Origin: Clostridia bacterium
Lineage (GTDB): Bacteria; Bacillota; Clostridia; Oscillospirales; UBA644
Direction: 5' to 3'
Length of the DNA stretch: 64,000 bases
Assembly: GCA_017934975.1 (NCBI GenBank)
Contig: JAGBIM010000022.1
Span: 36,795 to 100,794, forward strand
Shown here: in pieces, positions 28,343-38,188 of the stretch
How positions within the stretch are numbered: position 1 is the stretch's first letter
Layout: each line of letters opens with the position of its first letter
The notes under the pieces: model-generated
Databases searched by the model: none
Told to the model about the DNA's origin: nothing
The model's input: the letters and a program-made list of their open reading frames with translations, nothing else
Translations under genes and position numbers: made by a program

Positions 28343-30713
28343 GTTCAGACTCAACCTCCATCTTTTGTCCGTCGGAGCGGACGGTCACGTGTCCCAACTC
28401 ATCGGTACGAAGGATCCGCGCTTCCACGGCGGAAATCCGCGTGAGGGCTTCTTGAGCGGGATGGCCGTAACTGTTCTTGGCAGCGACGGAAATAACGGCG
28501 CACACGGGATCGGCGGCCTTCAGGAATTCCGCGCAGGAAGAGCCCTTTGAGCCGTGATGAGGAACGGAAAGGACATCGCACTGCAAGGAAGATCCGTATG
28601 CGTCAACGAGGCGCTGTTCTGCTTTTTTGGTGATGTCCCCCGTAAACAGAGCGCGAAATTCACCGTATTGGCACAGACCGACGATAGAGTTTTCGTTCTG
28701 ATCGTCGGAGGTGGGGTCCAGGTGCTTGGTCAGCATCTTCAGGGTGGAGGAACCGAGCTTGCGCTCCGCATCGGATTCGAGAACCGTCAGCGTCGCCCCC
28801 TCTTCCGCCGCAAGAGCCGTAATGGTAGCGTACAAAGAGGCGTCACCTTCCGTATAGGGGATAATAATCTCTTTGATTTCTTTTTCTTTGCAAAGGTCCT
28901 TCAAGCCGTTGGCGTGATCGGAGTGAAGATGGGAAATCAAAACGAATTCCACCGTTTCGATCCCTGCGGAGGTCAGATAATCGGAAGCAACGCGCCCCGG
29001 ATCATTCGTGCCGCCGCAATCCACCACGTAGGCCTGATTATTGAGGATCGAAACAAAGCAGTTCCCCTGCCCCACGTCCAAAAAGACCGTTTGCAGTACG
29101 TTTTCGTCGGGGGCAACTTCGCCTTCGGCGATGTTAATTCCCGCTTGATTTGCCGCCTGATAAGCGGTAAGAAGGGATACGGCAAGAAGAATCAGCGCAA
29201 CGCCCTTGCGGATGTTTTGCTTTTTCTTCTTCTTGGAGGTGGTTTTCGCACCCGGAATCAGGAAAAGCACCGCCGCAAGAAGCACGATAGCCCCCGCAAC
29301 GATCCACAAAACCAGAGGGGAAACCGATTCCACGAACCCCATAAGGGAGGCGGAGAGGGTAGAAAGTTTGGTCATAAAGATCACTCCGTATCGAATTAGC
29401 GTTCCGAGAAAAATGCAGAGAAACGAGCAATAAGGGATCAGTACAAACAGAAGCAAAAGCATTGCACCGAAGAAGCAGAGTTCCAGCACGGGCAGGACCA
29501 CAGGCGAAAGCAACAGGGACCAGACCGAAAAGGAGCCCAGAAGAAACCACAGTAGGGGCAACGTAAAGGTAAACGAAGCCACGGAAACCGCAAAGAGCGA
29601 CACGACCGTTTCCAACGCTTCTCCACAGATAAGGTGACAGCGTACGAACAGAAATCGGACCACCGCGTTACGGATCGGCCGGGTCAACAGAAGAATTCCC
29701 AGCGTTGCGGCGAAGGACAACTGAAAAGAAAGGGAAAAGACCGCGTAGGGTGAAAAGAGCAGGATCAGAATTGCGGCGATTCCCAAGCGGTTCAGAGAAT
29801 CGGACCCCGTCGTAAGCCATTGGTGAACGAACACGAGCCCGTTCATCACCACAGCCCGCACCACGGACGGGGTGAACCCCGAAAAGAACAGAATTCCGAA
29901 CAAGGTGATGAAGGAAAGAAGCAAACGAAGGCGGATGGAGCGGATCTTTCGCAAAAAAATCATGACGAAAGAGATAAAGATCGACACGTGCAGACCCGAA
30001 ACCGCCACGATATGGAGCATTCCCGTTTCCTGCAGAGCGGCGTAATCTTCCGTATGTAAAGCATCCTTGTTCCCCGTCAGAACGGCGGTCATAAAGCCGC
30101 CTTCCCGAGATCCGATATAACGAAGGAAGGAGGTATGAACGAACCGACGTACTACACCGGAACAATAAGTAAATGAAAATTCGGGGTCGATAACGACGAG
30201 ATCTTCCCAAAAGGTTTCCAGCTTTGCGGTGAGAGCCACGCCGTCGGAAAGGTTATTGAGAAAATATTTCCCCTTCGGTCGCTCGAAGGTAAATTCTCCG
30301 CGGATCCGTCCGCCCGCATCGGTCAGATGCGCAGCGCAGAAAAAGATAAATTTTTCGGAAAAGGGAGTGCCGTCCACGGGACGCACGGTATAGCGGTAGG
30401 TCCCGCTTGAAACCAGGTGCGGATCCTCCGTCAATTCTACCGTGAGATAACAGGTCTTTCCGTCGTACTGCTCCGCCGTCCGATGAAAGCTTCCCACGGA
30501 AAACCAAAGAAACACGGCGCACAGAAACAGACAAACCGCGTAAAACAGCAAATCCCGCCACAACCGTCCCCGCCGACGGCGGTACACGATCAGAAAAACG
30601 GTACCGAGAAGAAAACCCGCAACACACAAAAGAAACAAAAGGGAGGGAAAGAGCCAACCGAGAAGGGCAACGGCACAGAGAATCAACGCCGAGGAAAAGG
30701 AGGCCCGTTTCAT
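28332..30713 (-). CDS. comEC: ComEC/Rec2 DNA-uptake channel protein
   Basis: 793 residues. N-terminal hydrophobic segments and OB-like DUF4131 region (1-180), the competence membrane domain (about 200-500; GMLHIVAVSGLHVSIF, GFTPSVVRAVVM), and a C-terminal beta-lactamase-like domain (FLDVGQGNCFVSI, LISHLHSDHANGL, PHHGSKGSS). All metal-ligand motifs of the nuclease domain are kept. Imports single-stranded DNA across the membrane. comEA is not seen alongside. Overlaps mutS2 by four bases. Confidence 0.93.
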   Translation of the reverse strand: MKRASFSSALILCAVALLGWLFPSLLFLLCVAGFLLGTVFLIVYRRRRGRLWRDLLFYAVCLFLCAVFLWFSVGSFHRTAEQYDGKTCYLTVELTEDPHLVSSGTYRYTVRPVDGTPFSEKFIFFCAAHLTDAGGRIRGEFTFERPKGKYFLNNLSDGVALTAKLETFWEDLVVIDPEFSFTYCSGVVRRFVHTSFLRYIGSREGGFMTAVLTGNKDALHTEDYAALQETGMLHIVAVSGLHVSIFISFVMIFLRKIRSIRLRLLLSFITLFGILFFSGFTPSVVRAVVMNGLVFVHQWLTTGSDSLNRLGIAAILILLFSPYAVFSLSFQLSFAATLGILLLTRPIRNAVVRFLFVRCHLICGEALETVVSLFAVSVASFTFTLPLLWFLLGSFSVWSLLLSPVVLPVLELCFFGAMLLLLFVLIPYCSFLCIFLGTLIRYGVIFMTKLSTLSASLMGFVESVSPLVLWIVAGAIVLLAAVLFLIPGAKTTSKKKKKQNIRKGVALILLAVSLLTAYQAANQAGINIAEGEVAPDENVLQTVFLDVGQGNCFVSILNNQAYVVDCGGTNDPGRVASDYLTSAGIETVEFVLISHLHSDHANGLKDLCKEKEIKEIIIPYTEGDASLYATITALAAEEGATLTVLESDAERKLGSSTLKMLTKHLDPTSDDQNENSIVGLCQYGEFRALFTGDITKKAEQRLVDAYGSSLQCDVLSVPHHGSKGSSCAEFLKAADPVCAVISVAAKNSYGHPAQEALTRISAVEARILRTDELGHVTVRSDGQKMEVESERES

Positions 30714-33061
30714 TTCTGCTTCAAGGTAACGATGGTAACGCCCGTCTCCCCTTCTCCGTAAACGCCGAGACGGAAGGCTTCTACGTTTTTCTCACGGCGA
30801 AGCAGGGCGTGGACCCCTTGACGGAGGGCGCCCGTGCCTTTTCCGTGGATAATACTGACGGTGGTAAGCCCCGACATCTGACAACGGTCCAGGAAACTTT
30901 CCACGATGGGCTCCGCTTCCAGAAGAGTCATGCCGCGAATGTCCACCTCGTTGGAGGCGTCCCGAGTATCCCGATTCAAAGAATAAACGGTCTTTCCCAC
31001 CGTAGGCTTAGGCATTTGAGCCTTTTGCTCGATCAACTCCAGATCGTCCAGCGAAACCTTGGTTTTAATGATTCCCACCTGGACGGCAACCTGCTTTTTA
31101 CTGTCGGGCAGAGCCAGAACGGCGGCGGTTTTTCCGAGAGAAACCACCCGTACCGTATCGCCAATCCGAAGGGGACGGGGCAGGGGCTTCTTCTCTTTTT
31201 TAGGAGCAACGGAAGCCTCCATGGAATCCAGTTTCTGCGCCGTAGACTGCTTCACGGCGCCCACCTTTTCACGGAAATCCGCGCGATCTTTTTCTTTCCG
31301 CAATTCGTCAATCTCGTCCAGAAGACGGTCGGTATCACGGCGAGCCTGGTCCACGATATCCGCAGCCTTGCGTTTGGCTTCATCCAAAAGTGCCTTGGTC
31401 TTCGCCTCCAACTCGTCCCGCTCGGACTTGGCACGGTTGAGAGCGCACTGCGCCTCAAAGCGCATCTGCTCTGCCTGTTGTTTATCGTATTCCAGCGTCT
31501 TGCGCGTCGTTTCCAGATCCGCAAGAACGTTTTCCAGCTTGACCGTTTCGTGATCCAGATGGTATTTCGCCCCCTGAATCACCAGATCGTCCATTCCCAG
31601 CTTTTGCGCGATGGCAAAGGCGTTGGATTTTCCCGGAATTCCCGTGATGAGCCGATAGGTGGGGCGCAAGGTGGCCACGTCGAATTCGCAGGAGGCGTTC
31701 TCCACCTCGGGGGTTTCCAACGCATATAATTTCAGCTCCGCGTAGTGGGTGGTACACATAATTTTGGCACCCATAGACTGCACCGTTTCAATGATAGACA
31801 TGGCAAGGGCGGCCCCTTCGGAGGGGTCGGTCCCGCTTCCCAATTCGTCCAAAAGAACGAGAGAATTCTGATCCACCTGAGATAAAATGGAAATAATGTT
31901 GGTCATGTGGGCAGAGAAGGTGGACAAGGACTGCTCGATGCTCTGCTCATCGCCGATATCGGCAAATACGTGATCGTAAAAGGCCACGGAAGATCCTTCC
32001 TTGGCACAGACGAACAACCCCGATTTTGCCATCAGACAAGCCAGCCCGAGAGTTTTGAGGGAAACGGTTTTCCCGCCCGTATTGGGTCCCGTCACGATCA
32101 GAACGGAATAGTCCTTCCCGATGGAAATATCAATGGGGACCACTTTATCTTTTGCAATCAAGGGATGTCGGGCAGCGGTCAGGACGGTCTGTCCGTTTTC
32201 GGTCAGATTGGGCATATAGGCGGAGATTTCCGTGGCGTAGCGGGCCTTTGCAAAACAAAAATCAAAAAAGCACACGGTTTTGAAATCGTGCACGAGCCAA
32301 TCGGCACGGTCGCCCACCCGTTGGGAAAAGGCCATGAGGATTTTGTCGATTTCCCGTCGCTCTTCCGCCGCCAAAACGGCAATTTCGTTGTTGGCGTTCA
32401 CCACCGCCATGGGCTCGATAAACACCGTAGCGCCGCTGGATGAGGTATCGTGCACCAGACCGGGCACGTCATTGCGACATTCCGCACGGACGGGAAGCAC
32501 GTAACGGTCGTTGCGGATGGTGACGATGGCGTCCTGCAGATACTGTCCCGCAGAACGGAGATAACTGTCCAGAACACTGCGGATTTTGGAACGGGCGGCG
32601 TTTTGCTTGCGGCGAATATCCCGTAAAGCAGAAGACGCGGCGTCGGAAACCTCTTCGGGGGTGGGAAACGCCACGTGAATACTGTTTTCCAGAGCGGGAT
32701 CGGTAATCAAGCCGTCAAAGCATTCGGACAAAGCGCCGCTTTCCGAGGGACGGTTTTCCCCCAAGGAGCGGACGATCCGCAACAGATCCGCAATGGCGAT
32801 CAATTCGGAAATGGCCAAGGTGGCACCGTTCTGTGCACGGCGGGCAGAGGAAACGATATTTTTCAGATCGGAAAAGGAGGGGGCTCCGTACCGCTGTAAA
32901 ATCTGCAGAGCCGCGTCGGTCTCGTCCAAAGCGCGCCGCGCTTCAAAGGAAGAAGCGTAGGGACGCAGATCCCGACACATTTCCTTTGCGGGATCGGATA
33001 TGGCGTGAACCGCAAGACGATCCAGTATTTTATAATATTCCAAAGAAGTCAGTTCGTCCAT
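30710..33061 (-). CDS. mutS2: Endonuclease/ribosome-rescue ATPase MutS2
   Basis: 783 residues, normal length. MutS core without the mismatch-recognition domain; Walker A GPNTGGKTVSLKTLG (about residue 335), LDELGSGTDPSEGAALA, a long coiled coil (about 520-610), then a C-terminal Smr domain (VDIRGMTLLEAEPIVESFLD and IIHGKGTGALR). Suppresses recombination or splits collided ribosomes in different organisms. Eight bases after recO. Confidence 0.96.
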   Translation of the reverse strand: MDELTSLEYYKILDRLAVHAISDPAKEMCRDLRPYASSFEARRALDETDAALQILQRYGAPSFSDLKNIVSSARRAQNGATLAISELIAIADLLRIVRSLGENRPSESGALSECFDGLITDPALENSIHVAFPTPEEVSDAASSALRDIRRKQNAARSKIRSVLDSYLRSAGQYLQDAIVTIRNDRYVLPVRAECRNDVPGLVHDTSSSGATVFIEPMAVVNANNEIAVLAAEERREIDKILMAFSQRVGDRADWLVHDFKTVCFFDFCFAKARYATEISAYMPNLTENGQTVLTAARHPLIAKDKVVPIDISIGKDYSVLIVTGPNTGGKTVSLKTLGLACLMAKSGLFVCAKEGSSVAFYDHVFADIGDEQSIEQSLSTFSAHMTNIISILSQVDQNSLVLLDELGSGTDPSEGAALAMSIIETVQSMGAKIMCTTHYAELKLYALETPEVENASCEFDVATLRPTYRLITGIPGKSNAFAIAQKLGMDDLVIQGAKYHLDHETVKLENVLADLETTRKTLEYDKQQAEQMRFEAQCALNRAKSERDELEAKTKALLDEAKRKAADIVDQARRDTDRLLDEIDELRKEKDRADFREKVGAVKQSTAQKLDSMEASVAPKKEKKPLPRPLRIGDTVRVVSLGKTAAVLALPDSKKQVAVQVGIIKTKVSLDDLELIEQKAQMPKPTVGKTVYSLNRDTRDASNEVDIRGMTLLEAEPIVESFLDRCQMSGLTTVSIIHGKGTGALRQGVHALLRREKNVEAFRLGVYGEGETGVTIVTLKQK

Positions 33062-33069
33062 AAAAAACC

Positions 33070-33786
33070 TCAGAGAAGAAGGGATTTATAATAGGCAAGG
33101 GAGGGAAACTCCGTATCGGTAACGAAGGCAACGTAATCGGAGAGCAACTTGGACAGATAGCGGAAGGAATCCTCGTTCATGGAAAAAAGATAAGCCTTTT
33201 TTCCCTCGTTAGCAAGGATATGCCGCAGGGCGGAAACCATGCCCGCCGTGATGGGGTAGCCGTCTCCGCAGGTCTCACAACAAAAACCGTTGCGAAAGGA
33301 CCATTTCACCGGCTCTCCCCCGCCGCAAACGTTGCAGATCACCTCGGGGAAAACCCCTTCGGCAATGCAGTATTTCGCCTCGAACACCAACTTGATCAAT
33401 TCCGCATCCAGGTCGGTCTCGCTGAGCAGATAAAGGGAGTTGAGCAACAGTGAGCAGAGGGCGGCCGCGTCGCTTTCCTCTCCGCATTTGGCGGCAACGT
33501 CGGCAATATACTGCGCCAAGGCCAAGCGGGAAAGATCGTTTCGCAATCCGTAAAAGGGTTCCGCAACCTCGGCGGAATCCACGATGTACATTCCTTTACC
33601 CTTAAAGAGCAGATAATGGGAAAAAACGAAATTCTGGGCGTACAGAACCGACTGTTTTTTATTTTTCCCCACGGAACGGGCCAAAGCGGTGATTCGCCCG
33701 TGCTCGGGAGTAAGCAGGGTCAGGATCATATCCCGCTCCCCGTAGGGACGGGCCTTGAGCACCACCCCGTCGGTCCGAACGTCCAT
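33070..33786 (-). CDS. recO: DNA repair protein RecO
   Basis: 238 residues. N-terminal OB domain (TDGVVLKARPYGERDMILTLL), helical middle, and zinc-binding cysteines CNVCGG..CCETCGDG (about residues 148-170). Loads RecA on SSB-coated DNA with RecR. Follows era by 18 bases, as in many Firmicutes. Confidence 0.95.
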   Translation of the reverse strand: MDVRTDGVVLKARPYGERDMILTLLTPEHGRITALARSVGKNKKQSVLYAQNFVFSHYLLFKGKGMYIVDSAEVAEPFYGLRNDLSRLALAQYIADVAAKCGEESDAAALCSLLLNSLYLLSETDLDAELIKLVFEAKYCIAEGVFPEVICNVCGGGEPVKWSFRNGFCCETCGDGYPITAGMVSALRHILANEGKKAYLFSMNEDSFRYLSKLLSDYVAFVTDTEFPSLAYYKSLLL

Positions 33787-33804
33787 AACAGAACTCCTTA
33801 TGAA

Positions 33805-34686
33805 TTAAAACTCGTTGTATTCGTTGATCAGCGAATCGTTGTTGCGCCAATCCTCACGCACCTTCACGCGACATTCCAGATAAACCTTACGCCCCAGCAG
33901 ATTTTCGATCTCGGAGCGGGCTTCGGTGGCGATCTTTTTGAGCATGGTTCCCTGCTTGCCGATGATGATTCCCTTGTGGGATTCCCGCTCGCAGATGATG
34001 TTGACGTAAATCTCGGTCAGATTTCCATCCTCACGGTCGCGGAAAAGGATCGGCTCCACAGCCGTACCGTGGGGGACTTCTTCCCGCAGATTACGCAAAA
34101 GCTTTTCCCGAACCAGTTCTGTGGCGAGATAGCGTTCCGAGCGATCGGTGGCGGAATCGGTGGGATAATAGGCGATCTCCGAATCGGTGGTGAATTTGAG
34201 AATCTCGTCGAGTACAATCTTCACCCCGTCCCGCTGAAGGGCGCTGATGGGAACCACCGAGGCAAAATTATGCAACTCCGCATAGGCGGCAATAACCTTC
34301 AGAATATCGTCCTTACGAACTTTATCGATCTTGTTCAACACGAGAATACAAGGAATATCCGAATCTGCGATACGGCGCAGAACCTCCCGTTCCGTGCCTC
34401 CGGGCAGACGACACTCGGCAACGAAGAGAAGCAGGTCCGCATCGTCCATGGATTCTTCGGCAACTTCAATCATCTTGGAACCGAGCTTATTTTCCGGCTT
34501 ATGAAAGCCGGGGGTATCGAGAAACGCGATCTGGATATCGTCCGCATTGTACACCCCGACGATTCGGCTGCGGGTGGTTTGGGGCTTGTCCGAGATGATG
34601 GAGATTTTTTCGCCCAGAATTGCGTTGAGCAGGGTGGACTTTCCTACGTTGGTCCGTCCGATAATGGAAACGAAAGCAGTTTTCAT
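33805..34686 (-). CDS. era: GTPase Era
   Basis: 293 residues. G1 GRTNVGKSTLLN, G3 DTPGFHKP, G4 LNKIDK, and a C-terminal KH domain with HKGIIIGKQGTMLKKI. Binds the 3' end of 16S rRNA in 30S assembly. Its neighbours dgkA, ybeY and recO are the canonical ones. Confidence 0.98.
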   Translation of the reverse strand: MKTAFVSIIGRTNVGKSTLLNAILGEKISIISDKPQTTRSRIVGVYNADDIQIAFLDTPGFHKPENKLGSKMIEVAEESMDDADLLLFVAECRLPGGTEREVLRRIADSDIPCILVLNKIDKVRKDDILKVIAAYAELHNFASVVPISALQRDGVKIVLDEILKFTTDSEIAYYPTDSATDRSERYLATELVREKLLRNLREEVPHGTAVEPILFRDREDGNLTEIYVNIICERESHKGIIIGKQGTMLKKIATEARSEIENLLGRKVYLECRVKVREDWRNNDSLINEYNEF

Positions 34687-34701
34687 ATTTTACCTCACGG
34701 T

Positions 34702-35172
34702 TTATTTTTTGGATTTATCGGTCCGTCCCCGCACGAAAAAGAGGGCAAGGACGGCAAAAACGACGAAGCAGACGATGCGCACGGGAGACTGGATCTTTTG
34801 CAAAACCAAACTCCAATGCGACGGATCACGGAAGAGAAGCACCGCCACGGCAACCGAGGCGATCGCTCCGATCAGAACCGCACCGGCGGCGGCGTCCTTT
34901 GCTTTTTCGGCAAAGGGGGAATATTGATCGGTGACCAGGTCCACGGCGTTTTCCAGGGCGGTATTGATCAGCTCCAGGGATAAAACTCCGCCGAACAGCA
35001 GGATCAGAACGGTCCATTGGGTTGCGGTGGCTTCATACAGAGCCGCAAACCAACTGACGAGGCAAACGGCCACGAGATGGATGCGGAAATTCCGTTCCTC
35101 ACATATGGTGCGGTAAATTCCGCAGAAAGCGTACCCGAAGCCGCGAAAAATCGAGAGAAACATGCGGATCAT
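34702..35172 (-). CDS. dgkA: Diacylglycerol/undecaprenol kinase family protein
   Basis: 156 residues with an N-terminal amphipathic stretch, three membrane helices carrying SLELINTALENAVDLVTD (catalytic glutamate) and the basic ERNFRIH entry motif, and a fourth C-terminal helix (about 125-145) beyond the usual ~120-residue protein. In Gram-positives it phosphorylates undecaprenol. Overlaps ybeY by four bases. Confidence 0.9.
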   Translation of the reverse strand: MIRMFLSIFRGFGYAFCGIYRTICEERNFRIHLVAVCLVSWFAALYEATATQWTVLILLFGGVLSLELINTALENAVDLVTDQYSPFAEKAKDAAAGAVLIGAIASVAVAVLLFRDPSHWSLVLQKIQSPVRIVCFVVFAVLALFFVRGRTDKSKK

Positions 35173-35624
35173 CGCGTTAACCCCATCCTTTGCAGGACGG
35201 CCTCCTGGCGGGCGAACATCTCCTGCTCGTCCTCCACGCCCGTTTCGTGATCGTATCCGAGACAGTGCAGAACCGAGTGAGCGGTGAGAAAGGCAACCTC
35301 CCGTTCAAAGGAATGCCCGTATTCCTCCGATTGCTCCCGTGCACGCTCCAGGGAGAGGGCCATATCGCCTATGTAAAAGAATTCCCCTTCGGGATCCTCC
35401 CCCGAGGGGAAGGACAGAACGTCGGTAGCACGGTCGATATTGCGGAAATCCCGATTCAATTCCCGAATGGAACGGTTGTCCACGAACAGAACGGACAACT
35501 CACCGGGGGCGGAAATCCCTTCGTAATCCAAAACCGCAGAGACGGTGGAACGAATCAGATCCTTCAGAGCCTTCGGCGTGCGTTCCTTCCGCTGCTGATT
35601 GGTAAAGCTGACGTGACAAGCCAT
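35169..35624 (-). CDS. ybeY: Endoribonuclease YbeY
   Basis: 151 residues from the ATG after GAGGAGGTTGTT. Contains RNIDRATDVLSFP and the metal motif HSVLHCLGYDHE with three histidines. Acts in 16S rRNA maturation and ribosome quality control. Ten bases after phoH. Confidence 0.96.
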   Translation of the reverse strand: MACHVSFTNQQRKERTPKALKDLIRSTVSAVLDYEGISAPGELSVLFVDNRSIRELNRDFRNIDRATDVLSFPSGEDPEGEFFYIGDMALSLERAREQSEEYGHSFEREVAFLTAHSVLHCLGYDHETGVEDEQEMFARQEAVLQRMGLTR

Positions 35625-35634
35625 AACAACCTCC

Positions 35635-36588
35635 TCAATTCTTCCGCGTCTGCTTTTCGGAAAAATCATCGTAGGCGCGGATGATCTTCTGCACCAGAGC
35701 GTGACGGACCACGTCCTTGGCGGAGAGCTTGCGGATGGAAATATCGTCAATATTCTCCAAAACCTTCATCGCCTGCTTCAGACCGCTCTGCTTTCCGTCG
35801 GGAAGGTCGATCTGGGTAATATCCCCCGTGATGACGATCTTAGAGCGGAAACCGAGACGGGTCAGAAACATCTTCATCTGCTCGCAGGTGGTGTTCTGCG
35901 CTTCGTCGAGAATAATAAAGGAATCGTCCAGAGTACGGCCGCGCATATAAGCCAACGGCGCCACTTCGATGATATTTTTCTCCAGATAATTCTGATAGGT
36001 CTCAACCCCGAGAAAATCAAAGAGTGCGTCGTGCAGCGGACGGAGATAGGGATCCACCTTATCCTGCAGATCTCCGGGCAAAAAGCCCAACTTTTCCCCT
36101 GCCTCCACCGCAGGACGGGTCAAAACGATCCGATCCACCTGCTTGTTTCGCAGAGCAGTAACCGCCATGGCAACGGCAAGATAGGTCTTCCCTGTTCCCG
36201 CAGGGCCGATCCCCAAGGTGACGGTGTTGGATCGGATGGCGGAAACGTATTCCTTTTGCCCCAAGGTTTTGGGCTTGACGGGCTTTCCGCGGGAAGTGAT
36301 GCAGATGCAATCTCCCCCCAATTCGGAGAGAGATTCTTCCCGCCCTTCCCGCACGGAAAGAATGAAATACGAAACGGCCTGACCGTCGATCAGTTCTCCC
36401 TTCCGCGCAAGATCCGCCAGAAGCGACAACACTTTTTTCGCATCGGCAACGTCTTCGGGGGCCCCCGAAATCTTCAGCGTCTCCCCCCGATTGGTCACCG
36501 ATACCTTCAGTTCTCCTTCGATGCGGCGGATGTTTTCATCCAGATGCCCGAAGAGGTTGGACAGGATATCCAACGATTCAAACGTCAT
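35635..36588 (-). CDS. phoH: PhoH-like ATPase
   Basis: 317 residues from ATG at 36588 (GGAAG just upstream); a longer frame from 36645 would overlap yqfD. N-terminal KH-like region, Walker A GIGPAGTGKTYLAVAMA, Walker B IILDEAQNTT. Family ATPase linked to RNA metabolism together with YbeY. Standard member of the yqfD-phoH-ybeY-era cluster. Confidence 0.95.
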   Translation of the reverse strand: MTFESLDILSNLFGHLDENIRRIEGELKVSVTNRGETLKISGAPEDVADAKKVLSLLADLARKGELIDGQAVSYFILSVREGREESLSELGGDCICITSRGKPVKPKTLGQKEYVSAIRSNTVTLGIGPAGTGKTYLAVAMAVTALRNKQVDRIVLTRPAVEAGEKLGFLPGDLQDKVDPYLRPLHDALFDFLGVETYQNYLEKNIIEVAPLAYMRGRTLDDSFIILDEAQNTTCEQMKMFLTRLGFRSKIVITGDITQIDLPDGKQSGLKQAMKVLENIDDISIRKLSAKDVVRHALVQKIIRAYDDFSEKQTRKN

Positions 36589-36607
36589 GATTTCTTCCAC
36601 GTTTCTT

Positions 36608-37801
36608 CTATCCTTTATCTTCAAAATAAAACGGCTTTTTTTCACCGATGTCTAAAATCAGGCTTCGCGTTCGGGTGACGGTCACCTCCGTTTCGGAGAC
36701 CGTAACCGACTCTTTTTGCGTTTCCACTTCCACGCCGCAAAGGCGCAACCGATCGTCCTCGTCCAGTTTACGGCGGGCGAAGAACTCCGCCTCCTCGGGG
36801 GTGATCTTCTTTTCGGAGGGAACAGTTTCGTAATAATAAATTTCGGTTACGGAAACGGGAACGGAACCGTTTTCTCCGAAGGAAAGATATTTTTTCTCCG
36901 TAACCGTATCGTATTGCTCGTAGGGGCAGGTGAAATTTCCTTGCAAGGAAAATTCCTTCCCGAAAAAGTTCCAGATATAATGAACCTTTACGCGTCCCGT
37001 GCGTTGTTCAATTCGTTGCACCAAAGGTTCGGTCCGACTGACCACGTCGGTGACCCGAGCAAGGATTTCTCCGTCGGAATGAACGGCGTAATAGCCGAGC
37101 CGCGTATCCACGAGCCCGCCCACCAAAAGATCGCCCTTTTGCACCGTCTGCCCCTTGTTCACGTAACGAACGCCGTTTTTCACGTAAACCGAAAGGATCT
37201 GCCCGTCTCGGGATGCAACGAGATTGCAGGGCGTTTTTTCCTCCAGCGGGAGAACGGGTTGGGTAAAGCGAACCTCCACCACGGCACGGCTTCCCTGCAT
37301 ATTTACGGAAACGAAGGAGATTTCCTCCTCCGCCAGCATCAGACTGTACCGCAACCCCAGGAAATCCACGTTGGGAACGTAGGATCCAACACCGAAACCT
37401 TCCTCCGCAAGAACGCGACGGATACGGGTCGCCCGCACGGGATCGGCATCGGGGATTTCCACAGACCAAACGAATTGAGGCAAAAAAGCCATCAAGAGAA
37501 GGTATATACCCATTCCGAGAAACATCCCCACCCGAAGTCGGTAGCGCTTGAAAAGACTCGGCAAACCGATTTCCCGAATGTTCTCCAAAGAAACGCCGCA
37601 TTTGCGGGCGGATTCCTCCAGATGAGGGAAAGAAAACCGATAGGAACAAAGACGGATGATACCGGGACAGGACCGACGAATTTTCCAGACCTCGATCTGC
37701 CGCTGCATACATTGAGTCAAAAACCGCTCGCCGTAAGCACCGGAAACGTCCAGCTCCACGTATCCCAAAAGCCAACGGATCCAGCTCCAAAGCAGATACA
37801 T
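36608..37801 (-). CDS. yqfD: Sporulation protein YqfD
   Basis: 397 residues. One membrane helix (about residues 92-112) divides a cytoplasmic N-terminal part from a large extracytoplasmic part beginning VWSVEIPDADPVRATRIRRVL. YqfD-family proteins are needed for sporulation in the mother cell. The stop of yqfC lies three bases upstream. Confidence 0.9.
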   Translation of the reverse strand: MYLLWSWIRWLLGYVELDVSGAYGERFLTQCMQRQIEVWKIRRSCPGIIRLCSYRFSFPHLEESARKCGVSLENIREIGLPSLFKRYRLRVGMFLGMGIYLLLMAFLPQFVWSVEIPDADPVRATRIRRVLAEEGFGVGSYVPNVDFLGLRYSLMLAEEEISFVSVNMQGSRAVVEVRFTQPVLPLEEKTPCNLVASRDGQILSVYVKNGVRYVNKGQTVQKGDLLVGGLVDTRLGYYAVHSDGEILARVTDVVSRTEPLVQRIEQRTGRVKVHYIWNFFGKEFSLQGNFTCPYEQYDTVTEKKYLSFGENGSVPVSVTEIYYYETVPSEKKITPEEAEFFARRKLDEDDRLRLCGVEVETQKESVTVSETEVTVTRTRSLILDIGEKKPFYFEDKG

Positions 37802-37804
37802 GGC

Positions 37805-38035
37805 TCAGTCCTCAAAAGCAAGGGAGAAAACCAATCCCCGCACCAGAACGGTATTTTCCGTCAGGTTACAAAGATCCAACCCTTGCCCGTCAATGCGGAT
37901 CTGCCGCTTTCCTGCCCGCAGTTTTACCGACTCGGGTTCGTATTCCAGAATTCCGTCGCAACATCCGATGCGAACGCGACAATTCCCCGTCATTTCGATG
38001 GGAGGAATTTCCGACGGACAAAAACGCTGTTTCAT
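37805..38035 (-). CDS. yqfC: YabP/YqfC family sporulation protein
   Basis: 76 residues from the ATG after AGGAGTGG. Beta-rich: IEMTGNCRVRIGCCDGILEY and a terminal VLVRGLVFSLAFED, as in YabP/YqfC. First gene of the long operon, with its own promoter. Confidence 0.85.
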   Translation of the reverse strand: MKQRFCPSEIPPIEMTGNCRVRIGCCDGILEYEPESVKLRAGKRQIRIDGQGLDLCNLTENTVLVRGLVFSLAFED

Positions 38036-38119
38036 AAAAAACCACTCCTTCGGTGCATGATATTCGCAAAAAAGGAGATTTATGAAAGGTGCGATTATAT
38101 TATAAATATAATTAAATCT

Positions 38120-38148
38120 ATTATAACACGAAATAAACCGTTTGTCAA
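38120..38148 (-). promoter_or_regulatory. Promoter of yqfC and the long minus-strand operon
   Basis: Minus strand TTGACA (38148-38143), 17-base spacer, TATAAT (38125-38120), 85 bases before yqfC. Vegetative type, so the downstream housekeeping genes need not depend on sporulation sigma factors. Confidence 0.85.
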
Positions 38149-38150
38149 CA

Positions 38151-38176
38151 AAAAAATCCCCCAAAAGGGGGATTTT
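38151..38176 (-). terminator. Terminator of the GNAT/QueG-like gene
   Basis: Minus strand AATCCCCC, TTTT loop, GGGGGATT followed by TTTTT. Separates this gene from the yqfC promoter immediately beyond. Confidence 0.85.
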
Positions 38177-38188
38177 CAAGGAAATTTG